A stretch of DNA of 64,000 nucleotides from Boothiomyces macroporosus (GCA_027604185.1 JADGKB010000033.1:62001-126000); one strand, 5' to 3'; counted from the stretch's first letter, positions 14,223-25,544 are shown. Program-made: numbers and translations. The notes: generated by a model not told the origin, from the sequence alone.

Positions 14223-16207
14223 ATGGGAAAAAGTAAGAGGAATAGAGAAAAGAAAAAGGAAAAACAGGACTCTGGGAATAGCCAAAAACTTCCAGTGTTA
14301 TCAAAGTTGGCGGCTGGTGAGATTGAAGATCGAACTTGGGCCGCAGCAGCAATATCAAATATAGTTCAAGACGAAGAAGGGGCAAAACAACTAATGTCAT
14401 CCGATGTTGTCAGTGCATTGTTACTAGCAATCAAGGACAGCAGTAACAAATTGGTTTTGGAGAGCATCGGAGCTCTTAGAAATGTATTGTCAGTAGTTGG
14501 TGAGGATGCCTGTCAAGAATGTCTCGAAAAACAGGGAATAACCTCCATTCTTTCGCTAATGCCAAAGGTACAAAAGTTACTCATGATAGTTGGTGACTGA
14601 GCTGGAGAAGTTTGCTGCAAAAGAATTTCCAGATCCAAAGAAGCCAGAAGAACATTATGACTGCTTTATGATGGCAGAACATATACTTTCATGTCTTTGG
14701 AGTTTAGCTGAATATTCAGAGCAGGCGGTTCAGTATTTTACCACCCCTACAATGATGGGTTTCTTGTTCAATTTACTGGAATTAGATGGCTGTCCAGACT
14801 CACTTTGCAGAATTGCCAGTAATAATGAATGCTGAATTTAGTGCAATTTATGAACACAATTTCAGAAGAAAATAGTGAGTTCCAAAAGATATTTTCCAGT
14901 AATCAAGAATACACGATGAAACTCTTTAATATCTTACAAAGTCAATCCAATATTGAAATCAAATTGCTGTCCGGCTCAATTTTGCATAACCTAAAGCAAG
15001 ACAATGATCAACTATACGAACATTTGCTTTCCGCAATTCTTCAAGTTTTGCAATACGATTTATCCGCCATGATTCCGAAATTAGACGTTGCTGGACAAGC
15101 AATTGATTTGGTAAGGTGATACTAATAAGGCCGCCTCAAAGATTCCCGCGAATGCGCAAGTTCAGCATATTGGTGATTTAGAACTGACTAAACCTGAAAA
15201 CAAAAATACTGTAAGGGGTTTTTGACATAGGAATTGCTTACAAAAGTCTTGGCAGAAATTAGAACTATTCAGCTTGCTCTGGAGATCTTGACTAATATTT
15301 ATTCTGAAGAAATTCCTGAAGTTGATGAGGAAATGGACACTGATCAAGAACACATGGAAATTGTGGAAGAGACCGATGGGTTAGACTATTTGGGAAGCAT
15401 GCTGAATGAAAAGGGCTTGCTGCTAAAGATTATCAATTTTACGCTAGACAAAATACCTGAATTGAACCACGATTCTTGCAAGGAGCTTAACTCTGAAATC
15501 CAAAATCTATATACAAAACACTTTTCGTGCTTGAACAATATATTTTTGAACGGTCTTGGCAATAACTGGATCAAGAATAGTTCTGAAGATGCAAAAAAAT
15601 TGTGGGCAACCTACATTCAGTCTGTGATTAATTATTCTTCAGTTTCAGAGCCTCCTGTAGATCACATTGAAAGTCTTGCCACTTGTATTTGGTCGTTATC
15701 TAGAGCAATGAAATCTTGCGATGCAGATATTTTACCAAATGAATCCCAAGCAAACTGGTTAATGAATGCTGCGGATTTAGATTCCCCTGCTCCTGAAAAT
15801 ATCAAATTGAAGCTGGTTGGAATATTGGGGTTAATTGCGCAAAATAAGAATCAAATATTGGCCAACAAGGTACTAGCGAGTTAATTTAGCTAATCGGAGA
15901 ATGGATTTTTGGACAGGTAAAGAAGGCAGCAGCATCAGCAGGAACTACTAATGTTGAAGTTTTAATTGAACATTTGAACTCTGTTTATGATATCTATGGC
16001 GACAATTATGACTACAACCATCCAGTCTATGTCCAATTGAAATTCAATGCAATACTAAAGGCTAATCTTTCCAGTATCAAGACCAAGTTCAAGGCGATCG
16101 ATAAGAGATCTAATTTTGCATTACGCGATCACGCTGAGGAATGCTTGACCAATCTGCAGAATTTCATTAAATACAAGGACGATGAAGCAAAGACTCTTTC
16201 TAAATAA
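14223..16207 (+). CDS. SYO1: SYO1/HEATR3-like ribosomal protein import adaptor (symportin)
   Basis: Symportin escorts ribosomal proteins uL18 and uL5 to the nucleus. The product starts MGKSKRNREKKKEKQ, the basic start seen in the family. It is followed by ARM/HEAT-type helical repeats (RTWAAAAISNIVQDEEGAKQ; VLESIGALRNVLSVVGE; HILSCLWSLAEYSEQAV), an acidic segment (EEIPEVDEEMDTDQ) preceded by RTIQLALEILTNIYSEE, and a C-terminal repeat block ending RDHAEECLTNLQNFIKYK. Five introns of 19-23 nt were used to keep frame. It is head-to-head with PRP3. The family assignment is by architecture and the start motif, so it is good but not absolute. Confidence 0.8.
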
Positions 16208-16372
16208 ACATATGGCAGTTTAGAGTGTTTAACTTGAGAATACAGCAGTAACCAAGATAAAGCAGCGAGTACTAATCAAGCCCTAGCAGCCTGAATGCTC
16301 AAGACTTTTTTGCTTTAGAATTCTAGTTTTATCCAAATCAATTTTTTGATTTCATCTCCGAAAACTTTTTCG

Positions 16373-17403
16373 ATGGAAGCGATCTACAAAGAAGCATTGT
16401 TATTTGCGCAAGACTTTCTAGATAAGCAACTCCTTGTTCCTTCAACTCGATCAAGGTTTTCAATCATTTTGGATACCAGACTCTGGGACTGGAATCAATT
16501 GTCGCAGTACAAGGATTTCAAATGGAACGTTGCAACAACTCCTATGGCCAGCTTGGGGGTTAGTTCTGAATAATCCTAGGTCATTGCCGTAACTTGGGTC
16601 ATTTATTTTTCAACCATTCTACTGTTGAAAGCCTTTATGATCAATCGTGAGCCATTCAAGTTGTTGTGGGTCACCGCGGTTCATAACCTCTTGTTGTGTG
16701 CTGAATCGCTTTTCATGTTTGTTGTTGGCATCTATGTAGTTTGGCTCAAGTACAATGTAATCGTTGCTAATGTAGAATGAGCCATTAAGCGAATTGTTCT
16801 GTACCAACAGTCGCGCAACTACTGATGGATTGTTCTCATGGATCATGTACATGTACTACTTGAGTAAATTCCCAGAATTGCTTGATACTGTTATCTTGGT
16901 TTTGAAGAAGGTATTCATTTCTAACATCAGAAAAATGTGATTTTCCTCCACTGGTATCACCATGCCATCGTCATGTTGATGGTTTGGGCTTGGATGGAAT
17001 TCAACATCCCATTTGGCATCTTTGGGCTGATCTTGAATACCGGGATCCATGTATTGATGTATTGGTACTATTTTGCAAGTTCATTTGGTTGGAACGTGTG
17101 GTACAAGGTAATTGCCGTTTAATTCAGAAATACATCACTACCGCACAGATTATTCAGTTCATCCTCTCCTTTGTCATGTCCATTCCATATATTTACTATG
17201 CCAAGGTAAATAACTGTGGCGGTTGGAACGCTTACTACTTCTCAATGGCAGTTAGCGGTTCATTCTTGATGCTGTTTATTAACTTTTACCGTACTTCCTA
17301 TGGAAAGAAGCCAAAAGCAGAAAAGAAGGATCCAAAGGAAACTAAAAAGAACTATTCCCCAAGTGCTTCTCCAAGGGCAAAGCGCACCCCAAAGAAAAAG
17401 TAG
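16373..17403 (+). CDS. Very-long-chain fatty acid elongase (ELO family)
   Basis: ELO proteins are ER multi-pass 3-ketoacyl-CoA synthases that extend fatty acids. Five exons joined by introns of 19-21 nt give about 310 residues. The family motifs appear in order: YMYYLSKFPELLDTVILVLK, the catalytic histidine box FLHWYHHA, MEFNIPFGIFGLILNTGIH, MYWYYFASSFGW, and KKYITTAQIIQFILSF. Several hydrophobic segments (for example VIAVTWVIYFSTILLLKAF and NAYYFSMAVSGSFLMLFINF) fit seven membrane spans. The C-terminus is very Lys-rich (SPRAKRTPKKK), consistent with an ER-facing cytosolic tail. I chose the ATG at 16373; the open frame upstream begins with a non-ATG codon. Substrate chain length cannot be told from sequence. 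Confidence 0.93.
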
Positions 17404-17500
17404 GTTGGTAATAAAAAAGTAATTCATCCGATAATCTTAATAGTAATTCCGAAAATGAGACAGGATCTTTGGCAATGGGATCAAAGTGATCTGTACATAA

Positions 17501-17886
17501 CTAATCCCTTTTTTTATTATTACGGTCTCCTCTTCCACGGTTATCACGTCCGCCTTTCCCTCTTTGATTTCTGTCGTTTGATCTTTTCTGGAAACCGCCT
17601 TGCTGAGCAGCTCGTTCCTGTTCAATTCTGACATTGTCCACAATCTTGTCTGGAATACGTAAATATTTGATTGTATTTCCTCGGATATAAATTTCAGGGA
17701 TTTTTTGAAACTTGTCTCCATCCTTGGATGTGAAAATAACTTCCTTTAAAATAATATTCATCCAAGCATCACAAGTAATTAAATGACCGTTGTATGAGTC
17801 GCCTGGATTATCCCAAAATTACCGTTCTTTAGTTCTACAAGCACTGTACTGGCTAACGCGGCATTTAATAAGCTCAAGGGTAACAT
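17501..17886 (-). CDS. LSM4: U6 snRNA-associated Sm-like protein LSM4
   Basis: LSM4 is a subunit of the Lsm1-7 (mRNA decay) and Lsm2-8 (U6 snRNA) rings. Two exons with a 20-nt intron (17803-17822) encode [20 protein letters not shown], then [20 protein letters not shown], the Sm2 motif [20 protein letters not shown], and an Arg/Gly/Asn-rich tail as in other LSM4 proteins. The ATG at 17886 gives the conserved family start. It is convergent with the elongase gene and divergent from RPS13. Confidence 0.95.
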
Positions 17887-18017
17887 TGAGATCTGAAAAC
17901 TGATTTCGAATTGAGTTGTGGCTTCGGAGATTTTTTCATGCTCAAATATGATTGGTTGGATTTTTGATGTTGATTTTTTTAAAGTTGAAATTTAAAAAAA
18001 GTTTACATTAATTCAAA

Positions 18018-18610
18018 ATGGGTCGTATGCATGCACCAGGAAAGGGTATTTCATCCTCAGCTCTACCATACCGTCGTACTCCAGCACCATGGATGAAGAC
18101 CACCGCTGCTGAAGTTGTTGACCAAATCTGCAAATTGGCAAAGAAGGGTCTTACTCCATCACAAATCGGTGTTGTATTGAGGTTCAAACAATTTAACGAC
18201 TAGAGATTCTCAAGGTATTGCACAAGTCAAATCCATCACCGGAAACAAGATTTTGCGTATTCTTAAATCAAGCGGATTAGGACCTGAAATCCCAGAAGAT
18301 CTTTACCAATTGATTAAGAAGGCCGTCCAAGTTCGCAAGCACTTGGAACGTAACCGCAAGGATATGGATGGAAAATTCCGTTTGATTCTTATTGAATCCA
18401 GAATTCACCGTATTGCTCGTTACTACAAGACTGTTGGACAACTCCCACCTAACTGGAAATAGTAAGTGATATTTTGGGCACTCAAGAGTTGTGAAACGCA
18501 TTCAAATCTAACTAATTTGAATGAAGTTATTTCATTGATTCTGGGTTGCTGACGACATGTACTAACTCTTGTTTAGCGAATCCGCAACTGCTTCTACCCT
18601 TATCTCTTAA
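18018..18610 (+). CDS. RPS13: 40S ribosomal protein S13 (uS15)
   Basis: The product begins [20 protein letters not shown] and contains [39 protein letters not shown] and [20 protein letters not shown], all diagnostic of uS15. Intron 1 is 22 nt (18182-18203). Intron 2 is 115 nt (18462-18576), with a yeast-like TACTAAC box, and splits the Tyr codon so that the last exon encodes the conserved ending [11 protein letters not shown]. Without splicing the frame would end one residue after the split codon. Length matches the family (about 151 residues). It is the only gene here with a long intron, as is common for ribosomal protein genes in yeasts. Confidence 0.97.
18462..18576 (+). other. 115-nt intron of RPS13 with a perfect hairpin
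   Basis: This intron is about five times longer than any other in the window. It has a GTAAGT donor, a TACTAAC branch box at 18560-18566 and a TTTAG acceptor. Inside, a 9-bp perfect stem (18499-18507 pairing with 18515-18523) closes a 7-nt loop. It might host a small RNA or bring donor and branch point together; I could not recognise clear snoRNA boxes. Confidence 0.75.
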
Positions 18611-18653
18611 ACGGGCTCCTGTTGAAATAAAGAAGGTTACATTAATTTTAATT

Positions 18654-19055
18654 ATGAAAATTTTTGCCCATATGAGTAACTTACAGCAGCTCTCGCAAGA
18701 GTATTTGTCTCTCAAAGGAATCAAAGGGCATTGGGAAGGAGGCGAATACACAAAGGAAGTAGACTCGTTCAATTCCAGGAAACATCAAGCCATGAAAACC
18801 CTTGCTGAAAGTATCGCAGTCGGATCTGATTCAAAGATCATTTACGATCTATTTGGCCAGCCAGACAAGATTGAAACCGACACTTTAACGTTTATGCCTG
18901 GTCCAGTAGTCCAAAGTACTGTTGCGGACACCGATGGCCCCAAAGACTTGTTTTTGGAATACTACTGGAGAGGCAGACATGATTTTTTATATTTTCAAGT
19001 TGATTCAACCACCTCAGTCGTAAAGAAAGTCGCTTGGTATAACGCATTGGAATAA
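18654..19055 (+). CDS. Small conserved-looking protein, function unknown
   Basis: This is an intronless frame of about 133 residues; a second in-frame ATG at 18672 would give MSNLQQLSQEYLSLKGIKGH. The C-terminal half (IYDLFGQPDKIE; FLEYYWRGRHDFLYFQVDS; VAWYNALE) resembles the compact beta-rich pattern of small fungal hypothetical proteins with a YxWRGxHDFL core, from memory of such families rather than a search. It has no signal peptide or membrane segment. It starts about 43 bp after RPS13 on the same strand. Confidence 0.7.
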   Translation: MKIFAHMSNLQQLSQEYLSLKGIKGHWEGGEYTKEVDSFNSRKHQAMKTLAESIAVGSDSKIIYDLFGQPDKIETDTLTFMPGPVVQSTVADTDGPKDLFLEYYWRGRHDFLYFQVDSTTSVVKKVAWYNALE

Positions 19056-19251
19056 AAGTGTCCATCTTGTTTTTCTTGGTTACTCAAGTCGTTGGATATT
19101 TCTTGGCACTGTAGTTGCGCACCGGTTTGGTTGCTTCTCTAAAGAGAAAGAGCCAACTGTTCGACAGTTTTCAGGGATCTGTCATAGCGTAATTTCTTTT
19201 TGGAGTTTTGTGGCTGGATTTTTGCCCCTTTCAAAAAGTTAAACTGTAGCA

Positions 19252-21108
19252 ATGGAGCACCAAACTCTTGCTGCTACGGAAGAACAGACGATAGCCTCAG
19301 ATAACAGCATGCCTATACAACCTAGTGGACTGCCAGACTCACTGCGGTCCTTTCCCGATAGTGAAGATTGGGTAAATCCGTATGCAAACACTTATCATAC
19401 GTTATCTGGTACATCTTGTCCCACACCGTCAAACTTTGGTAGGTTTTACCTTATTGTAGACTACTTTACTCCTTTGCTTAAGCGAAGATCCACTGATAGT
19501 CATCTTGAACAGGAAGATACTGGATTCAACGAATGGTCCATTTCCAGCCATAAACGAACCAGAACAGCTTCGTCAGAGGCAACGCTGGCTACCTCTCTAC
19601 CAAACTTCAACTCTAATCACACCTTTACCCGAAATTACATCAGAACTCGGCAAAACTCAATCTCCTCCTCCTTAGGATATATGCATATTTCCAACTACAA
19701 CGCTCCTCCGGCTCCAATCTCTGTAGATATTCACAATTTACTAAACTATTCCAATAATAATAGAGTTGCTAATTCCGATCAAGTCGTGGACATCCATAGA
19801 GAAATCAACAGCTTCATTTATGAAGCAAACAACATTGCTGCACAAGACAGTATTAGAAACGCAGGAAGATCTCAGGTAGACGGTGCACCACCTAGCAACT
19901 CGGTGTCAAACTCTCAGGATTCTTCAGCTCCACTGTCTGGCCGAACTGAAAGCGATGATGTAACTATATTCCCTATGGATTACATCAAAGAAGAATCATC
20001 CATTGACCCAAGTCTCTTTGATGTGTCTGTTACACAGGCAAATTCCGATTCAGAAACTCAACCAAACTCCGCTGCAATGCAAGATATGACCTTCACTCAA
20101 ACAATACAAGACCTAACTTCATCTCATGATTTCACAATGTCGCAAGATTTTCTTGCAACCCAAGAGTATTCATCTCCCTTTAAATTAATCAATCAAGAGC
20201 CTGAAATTTTGCAATCTGTCAAACCTGAATTTTACCAGGAATTTTCCATCCCAGGAGAAAACTCAATGGCAAACTACAATTTTCCTCTATCTATCGAAGC
20301 CATCAATGCGTCATTCTTGAAAAGAGTTGAAGAAATCCCTAGCCAACCAGCAAAAAATGAAATGGTCGTTGTCAAAAAACCTTCACCAAAGAAACAACCT
20401 GTCCAAGACGATCCCACCGTTCGTGCTCAAGATTTAAAGTTTGAAAGCGATCTTTATACCCCAAAGATGGTCAGAAACACTGGAAGCAAAAAAGAAGGAT
20501 TCTGTGACCTGTGTAAGCCTGGACGCTGGCTTCAACTTAAAAACAGTGCATTTTGGTATCACAAGCAGTTCACTCATGGTATCTCTTCTATATCTTGCCA
20601 ACCATTTACGAATCCATTAGAGATTCGTACGGTTTGGTGTGCGTCAGGTCCAGGGCAGAGCAACGACGAAAGTCAAGTAGCAGTATTCCTTCTCACAGAG
20701 GGATTATGCCACCGATGTAGAAATTGGGAGCCATTATATCGGAACAAGAAAAGGTTTGCACATTCCTTTATTTCATACGATGAAGCAATTAAATGCTTGA
20801 CCACACCTCATAAATTGCAAACCAAAGAACCAGTAATTTTGGAGAGAAATCCATTGAAGCTGTTGGTAGGAAGAACAGCATCTGGTGATTTGTTTATCCC
20901 ACTAGGGATGACAGTATCAAACTCCATGTTACAGGATATGAAGTCTCACGAGGCTGGGAAAATGTCTGGTGTATGGTAAGTGCTTGTTAATTGAAGGTTC
21001 CGACATGCACACAAATGTCATAATGGCTCAAAAGATGCCAAGGTGCCTCGGAATAGATCAAAAAGTCAATTGTCATTTGATCTAATGGATGGGAATTCTG
21101 ATGGCTGA
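19252..21108 (+). CDS. RUA1-type transcriptional regulator with C-terminal zinc-binding domain
   Basis: The first 400 or so residues are Ser/Asn/Thr-rich and low complexity, with an acidic region typical of activation segments. The C-terminal domain matches the fungal transcription regulator Rua1 C-terminal domain, known from the ustilagic acid regulator of Ustilago. It reads GFCDLCKPGRWLQLKNSAFW, YHKQFTHGISSISCQPF and EGLCHRCRNWEPLY. A 21-nt intron at 20976-20996 then leads to FRHAHKCHNGSKDAK, which supplies further Cys and His ligands. It is likely a nuclear DNA-binding regulator; targets are unknown. The family is fungal, so it supports the lineage call. It is convergent with DNPH1. Confidence 0.8.
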
Positions 21109-21163
21109 TTACTAGTTCCCTTAATAGTCCTCGCCTTGTACATCACTTGCAAATAAAGCCTCC

Positions 21164-21592
21164 TTAACACGACTTCTTTATTAAAGTTTTCTCTACCATG
21201 AATCTATCAATTAGTTCAATCGCTTCCGCAACTTCAAGGTAATATGAAGTGGTAAAGTTTGGATTCCCTGTGATCATTGCTGACAAATGCTTTTGTTGCC
21301 CTCTGTACAAACACAAGGTTGGCAATTTCAAAGACTCTGCTATTCCCAGCTCATACCCTACCCCAAGAGACGTCACTGTGCATTCCGCAATAACAATTGT
21401 AGATTCTCGGAGCCATTTCATGTCCAATTTCCAAATTTCAGAATCAGAAAGATTCATTTGGGCTGTTCTCGTTGGATCACCGACATGTTCGGTCAGAACT
21501 GGCCCATACTGCTTTAAATGGCTGATCAATTGCTGGTACAAGGCAGCATCCTGAGTTCCGCCTCTAATTGACCCACAAAAATAAATGCTCAT
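21164..21592 (-). CDS. DNPH1: 2'-deoxynucleoside 5'-phosphate N-hydrolase
   Basis: DNPH1 (Rcl) cleaves the N-glycosidic bond of deoxynucleoside monophosphates as a nucleotide-pool cleaner. The intronless frame of 142 residues shows the nucleotide-binding start IYFCGSIRGG, GPVLTEHVGD, the DMKWLRESTIVIAE block and SLGVGYELGIAESL, which carries the catalytic Glu. LSAMITGN follows near the end. I start at the ATG at 21592; the frame could extend one codon to a TTG. It lies 26 bp downstream of the UPF3 gene's end on the opposite side of RUA1-like. Confidence 0.92.
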   Translation of the reverse strand: MSIYFCGSIRGGTQDAALYQQLISHLKQYGPVLTEHVGDPTRTAQMNLSDSEIWKLDMKWLRESTIVIAECTVTSLGVGYELGIAESLKLPTLCLYRGQQKHLSAMITGNPNFTTSYYLEVAEAIELIDRFMVEKTLIKKSC

Positions 21593-21618
21593 CAATGAAA
21601 AAAGTTTAGGCGAAAATT

Positions 21619-22506
21619 CTATTTATTGCCAATGGCTGTCACTGAACCATCTTTCTTTACAAGCACAAACTTTGGTTTTTCTTGCGATTGGTCGCGTTTT
21701 GGATCAGAGCTGGGTTCCTTTTTTCTATTCCTCCTCTTCTTTCCATCGGTGCTCTTTTCTTTTCCAGATTTTGATTTATCGCCCTTCTGAGAATTTTCAT
21801 GTTGGCCAGCACTTTGTTGAGAGAAATCCTTTGAGTGGGACTCGTTGCGACTCTTTTGATTGCTCTGCGATTTAGAATTGTCTCTAGCCAACAGCTTCAC
21901 TTCCTTCATCTTTTTCTTTCGAAGCTTGCTTTCCTTCTTTGCCTTTATCGATTCAATCAGAGGAGTGAGCTTTGGTTGGTGTGATGGGTTGCTCATTAAA
22001 TATTCTACATCATTCACATCAACTGTTTCTGCTGCAGGCTCCTTTTTTAAAGATTCCAAGAATTCCAAATATTCCGGATCTTTTGTTAATTATCGTTACC
22101 TTCATGGATTGTGTTCATCCTAGCATCAGCCTTCTTTTTTTTGCTTGGATCAATTACCTTTTGAAATGGAGCGAATTCCACCACAGCTCGGAACTGATTT
22201 CCTTTACTATCAATAAAAGTATGTCCATTGTAAGATTTACAGAATTCCAGTAAAAAGTTCAAGTCCTCAAATGCGAAATAAGCCCTTGTATAGACACTCT
22301 CCTTGTTTTGGCTGTTTAGAATTCAAGTACCTTTTGGCAAGTTTTCCAGGAAAGAATTCGTAATGACTAAGTTTATCCAACCACTTTTCCACTGAATTCT
22401 TGAATACATCTTCGGGTAAGGAAGGGGGTAGCCGCCTAATTACGATTTTCCGTTTGGGTTCTGGTTCCTTTTTGTGCGGTTTTTGAGATTGGTCATTGGT
22501 TTGCAT
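21619..22506 (-). CDS. UPF3: Nonsense-mediated decay factor UPF3
   Basis: UPF3 links UPF2 and the exon-junction machinery in nonsense-mediated mRNA decay. Three exons with introns of 19 and 20 nt encode the RNP-like Smg4/UPF3 domain: KRKIVIRRLPPSLPEDVF, SVYTRAYFAFEDLNFLLEF, HTFIDSKGNQFRAVVEFAPF. A DPEYLEFLESLKKEP segment follows, as in the family, then a long Lys/Ser/Glu-rich tail. The start ATG is at 22506. It sits 47 bp from the end of CWC27 on the same strand. In a genome this rich in tiny introns, a working decay pathway would matter for catching unspliced transcripts. Confidence 0.92.
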
Positions 22507-22553
22507 GTGAAAAAGTTTCGAGCTTGAACGTTGGCTACAAAATATATTATTAA

Positions 22554-24084
22554 TTAACCCCTGTAGTAATCAGGCTGCTCGGCCCATTGGTCCACCAACG
22601 GCTTGACGCTTCTGGTTGATTTCTCGGTCCAAATGATTTCTTTACGGCCTTTAATATCTCCTGGTGCTTTGATGTCTCTTCCGAACGGATCTGCCTTTTT
22701 TGCTCTATAATTAATTGAAACTTACGCTTGACGAGGATCAATTATTGTATAGTCATCAATTTTGGGTTCATATACATTCGCTCCAATTTCTTTTTCAAAC
22801 TTGAGAGATGCATTCATCCAATCATCGTCATCTTCCTCTTGCACTTGCCCAAATGTATCCCTGCAACTAGAGCAATTAGGTATAAAGTGGAGAGCACACT
22901 CCCACACTTCTCCTGTTGGTTCTGGCTTTGTTTCTTTTGGTTTTGACGTCTTGACATTCTTTTTCAGCATTTCTTCAAAGCCTTTCAGTTTTTGCTCAAC
23001 GTCTCCTTTGATATCTTTTCGAATAGCCTGCACTGCTCGCCCAGAGTTCATGTATTCCTCACGCATCCTTGCCACTGATGATTTGTCTCTCTTTACTTTC
23101 TTTTCCACTTCTTTTTTAGGCTGGTCCATTCCCTTGATTTCACCTTGCAGTTTTCGCAGTTGCTCCTGTAACTGGTCGAGCTTATTACTAGAGCTGCTTA
23201 TTTTTGATTGCTCTTTAATTTGTTTTTTCACTACTTTCTCTTTCATCTTCTGGTCAAAATCTTCTTCCTCAGTCTTTTCAACCTTTCGTTTCTTTTGAAT
23301 TGGCAAATCTGCAACTTCGTTACTAAGATTTGGATCGTTGATATCATGGCTGCTTTTGATTTTCATCTTTGGTGCTTTTTCATCGGACTCTGCCTCCTGT
23401 CCAAACGACAGCAACGAAAAATTCCTAAGATTAAGAATAATTACTTTGTCGCTTTCGGTTTCGAAGCCTCAAGCATCTCTTTCTTCAACTGCTCTTTCTT
23501 TCTTTCAATCTCCAACTTTTCTTCTCTAGTCGTACGCGGAATAATATCGTCAAATGGATTATTCAAGACTTCAGTTGTAATGACTTTTGCTTCAAAAACC
23601 GGTCTTTCATCCTTGTCTGTTTCCAACTCTCCCAATTTCAAAAGATTGAAGACTGTATCTCCAACAACTTTTCCAAATATAGTGTTCTTTCCTGTTAATT
23701 GAGGTGCTGCATCCAGAGTGAAAAAAAACTGCGATCGATTCGCATGTCTTTGAGTGTTTGCCTATTGTTAAATCAGAATACCATTGCAAGCAATCCTCTC
23801 ATGTTAAATTTAAGTCGAGAGTGATACTCGTCGTCGAAATCGTGTCCATATATGCTTTCTCCTCCCATTCCAGTCCCTGTTGGATCTCCACCTTGTACGA
23901 TAAAGCCCGGTACGATTCTGTGAAACAGAGTATTGTCATAATATCCTTCCATGCACAGCTGAACAAAATTTCGACATGCTTTCGGAGCTTCTTTTGACCA
24001 GAGTTCAATTTCCAAATCGCCGGCGCTTGTTTTCATTATCACTTTTCCCTTAGTTGCTGGCTGTGAAACATATGCAGAGGACAT
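22554..24084 (-). CDS. CWC27: Spliceosome-associated cyclophilin CWC27
   Basis: CWC27 is a cyclophilin-fold protein of activated spliceosomes. Four exons with introns of 20, 20 and 21 nt give an N-terminal cyclophilin domain (KVIMKTSAGDLEIELWSKEA, PKACRNFVQLCMEGYYDNTL, FHRIVPGFIVQGGDPTGTG, SQFFFTLDAAPQLTGKNTIF). A long charged coiled-coil tail follows, with DDDWMNASLKFEKEIG and IIDPRQ near the end. The last exon encodes a short extra tail after DPRQ ending at 22554. The start ATG at 24084 is 27 bp from the ATG of the divergent ETFRF1 gene. Confidence 0.92.
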
Positions 24085-24111
24085 TTTGATTTGTTTTTGT
24101 TTTGATCGAAA
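24085..24111. promoter_or_regulatory. 27-bp divergent spacer between CWC27 and ETFRF1
   Basis: The whole gap between the two start codons is T-rich with a TTTTGATTT block next to the CWC27 ATG and a TTTTGATCG block near the other. The first block recurs in the ELP6/CHS5 spacer at 33738-33765. Confidence 0.65.
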
Positions 24112-24393
24112 ATGAATCCAAAAGTCAGAGATATTTACAAGCAGTTGCTATATATAGGAAGAGAGTATCCCAGAGGATATGAATACTTTAGGAATGGATT
24201 GAAAAGGGCGTTTTTAAAGAAGAAGGATTTGCCTGAATCTGAAATTGACAAGGCAGTGGAACACGGAAAATTTGTATATAGAGAGCTGGAGGCCCTTTGG
24301 TTTCTGAAAAAATATCGAACGATGAAGCGAAATTACGACCCGGAATGGCAGGAACTGAAAGAGAAGGAGTTGGACAGATTCGAGCAAATGTAA
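24112..24393 (+). CDS. ETFRF1: LYR-motif protein ETFRF1 (LYRM5)
   Basis: This mitochondrial LYR protein binds electron transfer flavoprotein and modulates its FAD content. The intronless 93-residue frame has the LYR-type start IYKQLLYIGREYPRGYEYF, RNGLKRAFLKKKDL, and VYRELEALWFLKKYRTMKR, which closely match the family. Length is as expected. It is divergent from CWC27. Confidence 0.9.
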   Translation: MNPKVRDIYKQLLYIGREYPRGYEYFRNGLKRAFLKKKDLPESEIDKAVEHGKFVYRELEALWFLKKYRTMKRNYDPEWQELKEKELDRFEQM

Positions 24394-24418
24394 TAAATTC
24401 AGTTGTCTTTTTTTTGAA

Positions 24419-25544
24419 ATGCAATCACCAAGTCGCTTGTCCCTACTAAAAAAGACTTCATTTTTAGGATCGGACGATAGAGTGGTAATCGATTTCGGAT
24501 CCGCATTCACTAAGTTTGGATTCTCATCAGAGCCAACGCCTAGATATATCATTCCCACTAAATCCACTCTTGCAGCTACATTCAAAGAAATCTTTCAATT
24601 GATGATTATTACGGATCAGGGACAAAGAAAAGTTATAGTGGTCGAGCAAGTTAATATGCTCATCAGCAAAAAGAAGGAAATATGCGACCTACTTTTAGAG
24701 AATTACAATGTAAGAAAATGTTAACCAGTTTTCTTCAGTTTCATTCATCTCTGCCAGTCTATTATCAATATTTCCAACCGGACAGCATTTTGGACTGGTC
24801 GTTGACATGGGGTATGAATATACTACTGTGGTGCCTGTACTTTATAGTTCAACTTAGGTATACGAGAATATCCCATTGTTAAACTATCATACTGCAGTTA
24901 ACAACGCTGGTAGTAGCATTGAGCAGCGGCTAAAGTCACTATTGATTGAACATGGAAAAGTCGTTACTGATATCCGACAAACAGGAATACCTATTGATGA
25001 AAATCTAAAGTTGGATTGGCAAGATTTAACAGTGCGAATATGTAGAGCTAGTGAAACTAAAGTAACTCCCCACCAAGGCTCTTGCAAAGACTTGTTTTTG
25101 CGGATTAATCACAATACCCTGTTGAAGATACCTGGATGGGTTAGACAAGAAGCACTGGAAGGGCTGTTCCATCGTCGTATTGAAAACACAGACATCCCTT
25201 CGAAAATTCTAGAGTGTATATTAAAGTGCCCTACGGATATTAGAAGTGAAGTATGCTCTAATATTGTATTTGTTGGAGGCACAAGTATGTATCCACTAGT
25301 AGGCACCAGATTACACTTGGAATTAATTGATTTAACTGAATCTACAGAAAAGTACAGTGGCCTACGAAGATTAATTTCAAAATTCAGGTACTCTGCTTGT
25401 CCATTCCAGCCAATAATAATCCCATGGATCGGTGGTTCTTTGGCAGGAGTTGCCAAAATGAACAATTCCAATGAAATGAAGCGAGAGAATTATTCTGGTC
25501 AAGTATCGGACTGGGCCTTTGATTTGCATGGCTTGGAAGATTAA
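24419..25544 (+). CDS. ACTR10: Actin-related protein 10/11 of dynactin
   Basis: ARP10 (Arp11) caps the pointed end of the dynactin Arp1 filament for dynein-based transport. Three exons with introns of 19 and 21 nt give an actin-fold protein: DDRVVIDFGSAFTKFGFSSE, RKVIVVEQVNML, FGLVVDMGYEYTTVVPVYEN, NIVFVGGTSMYPLVGTRLHL, PWIGGSLAGV. The pattern of one degenerate phosphate loop and the ending with SGQVSDWAFDLHGLE fits ARP10 better than conventional actin or ARP1. Dynactin fits a flagellated or actively transporting cell. Confidence 0.85.

Noticed and set aside
18462..18576. Box C/D snoRNA inside the RPS13 intron
   Set aside because: A CTGA near the end and a weak GTGATAT near the start are present, but there is no good C box and no closing stem beside them.
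21249..21554. Cys-rich + strand frame opposite DNPH1
   Set aside because: It is the mirror frame of DNPH1, whose protein motifs are unmistakable.
22762..23298. Ser/Phe-rich 178-residue + strand frame
   Set aside because: It is the reverse complement of the Lys/Glu-rich tail of CWC27, which gives long open antisense frames by composition.
22722..23414. Separate coiled-coil gene
   Set aside because: It is the C-terminal exon of CWC27, joined by a 20-nt intron to the cyclophilin domain.
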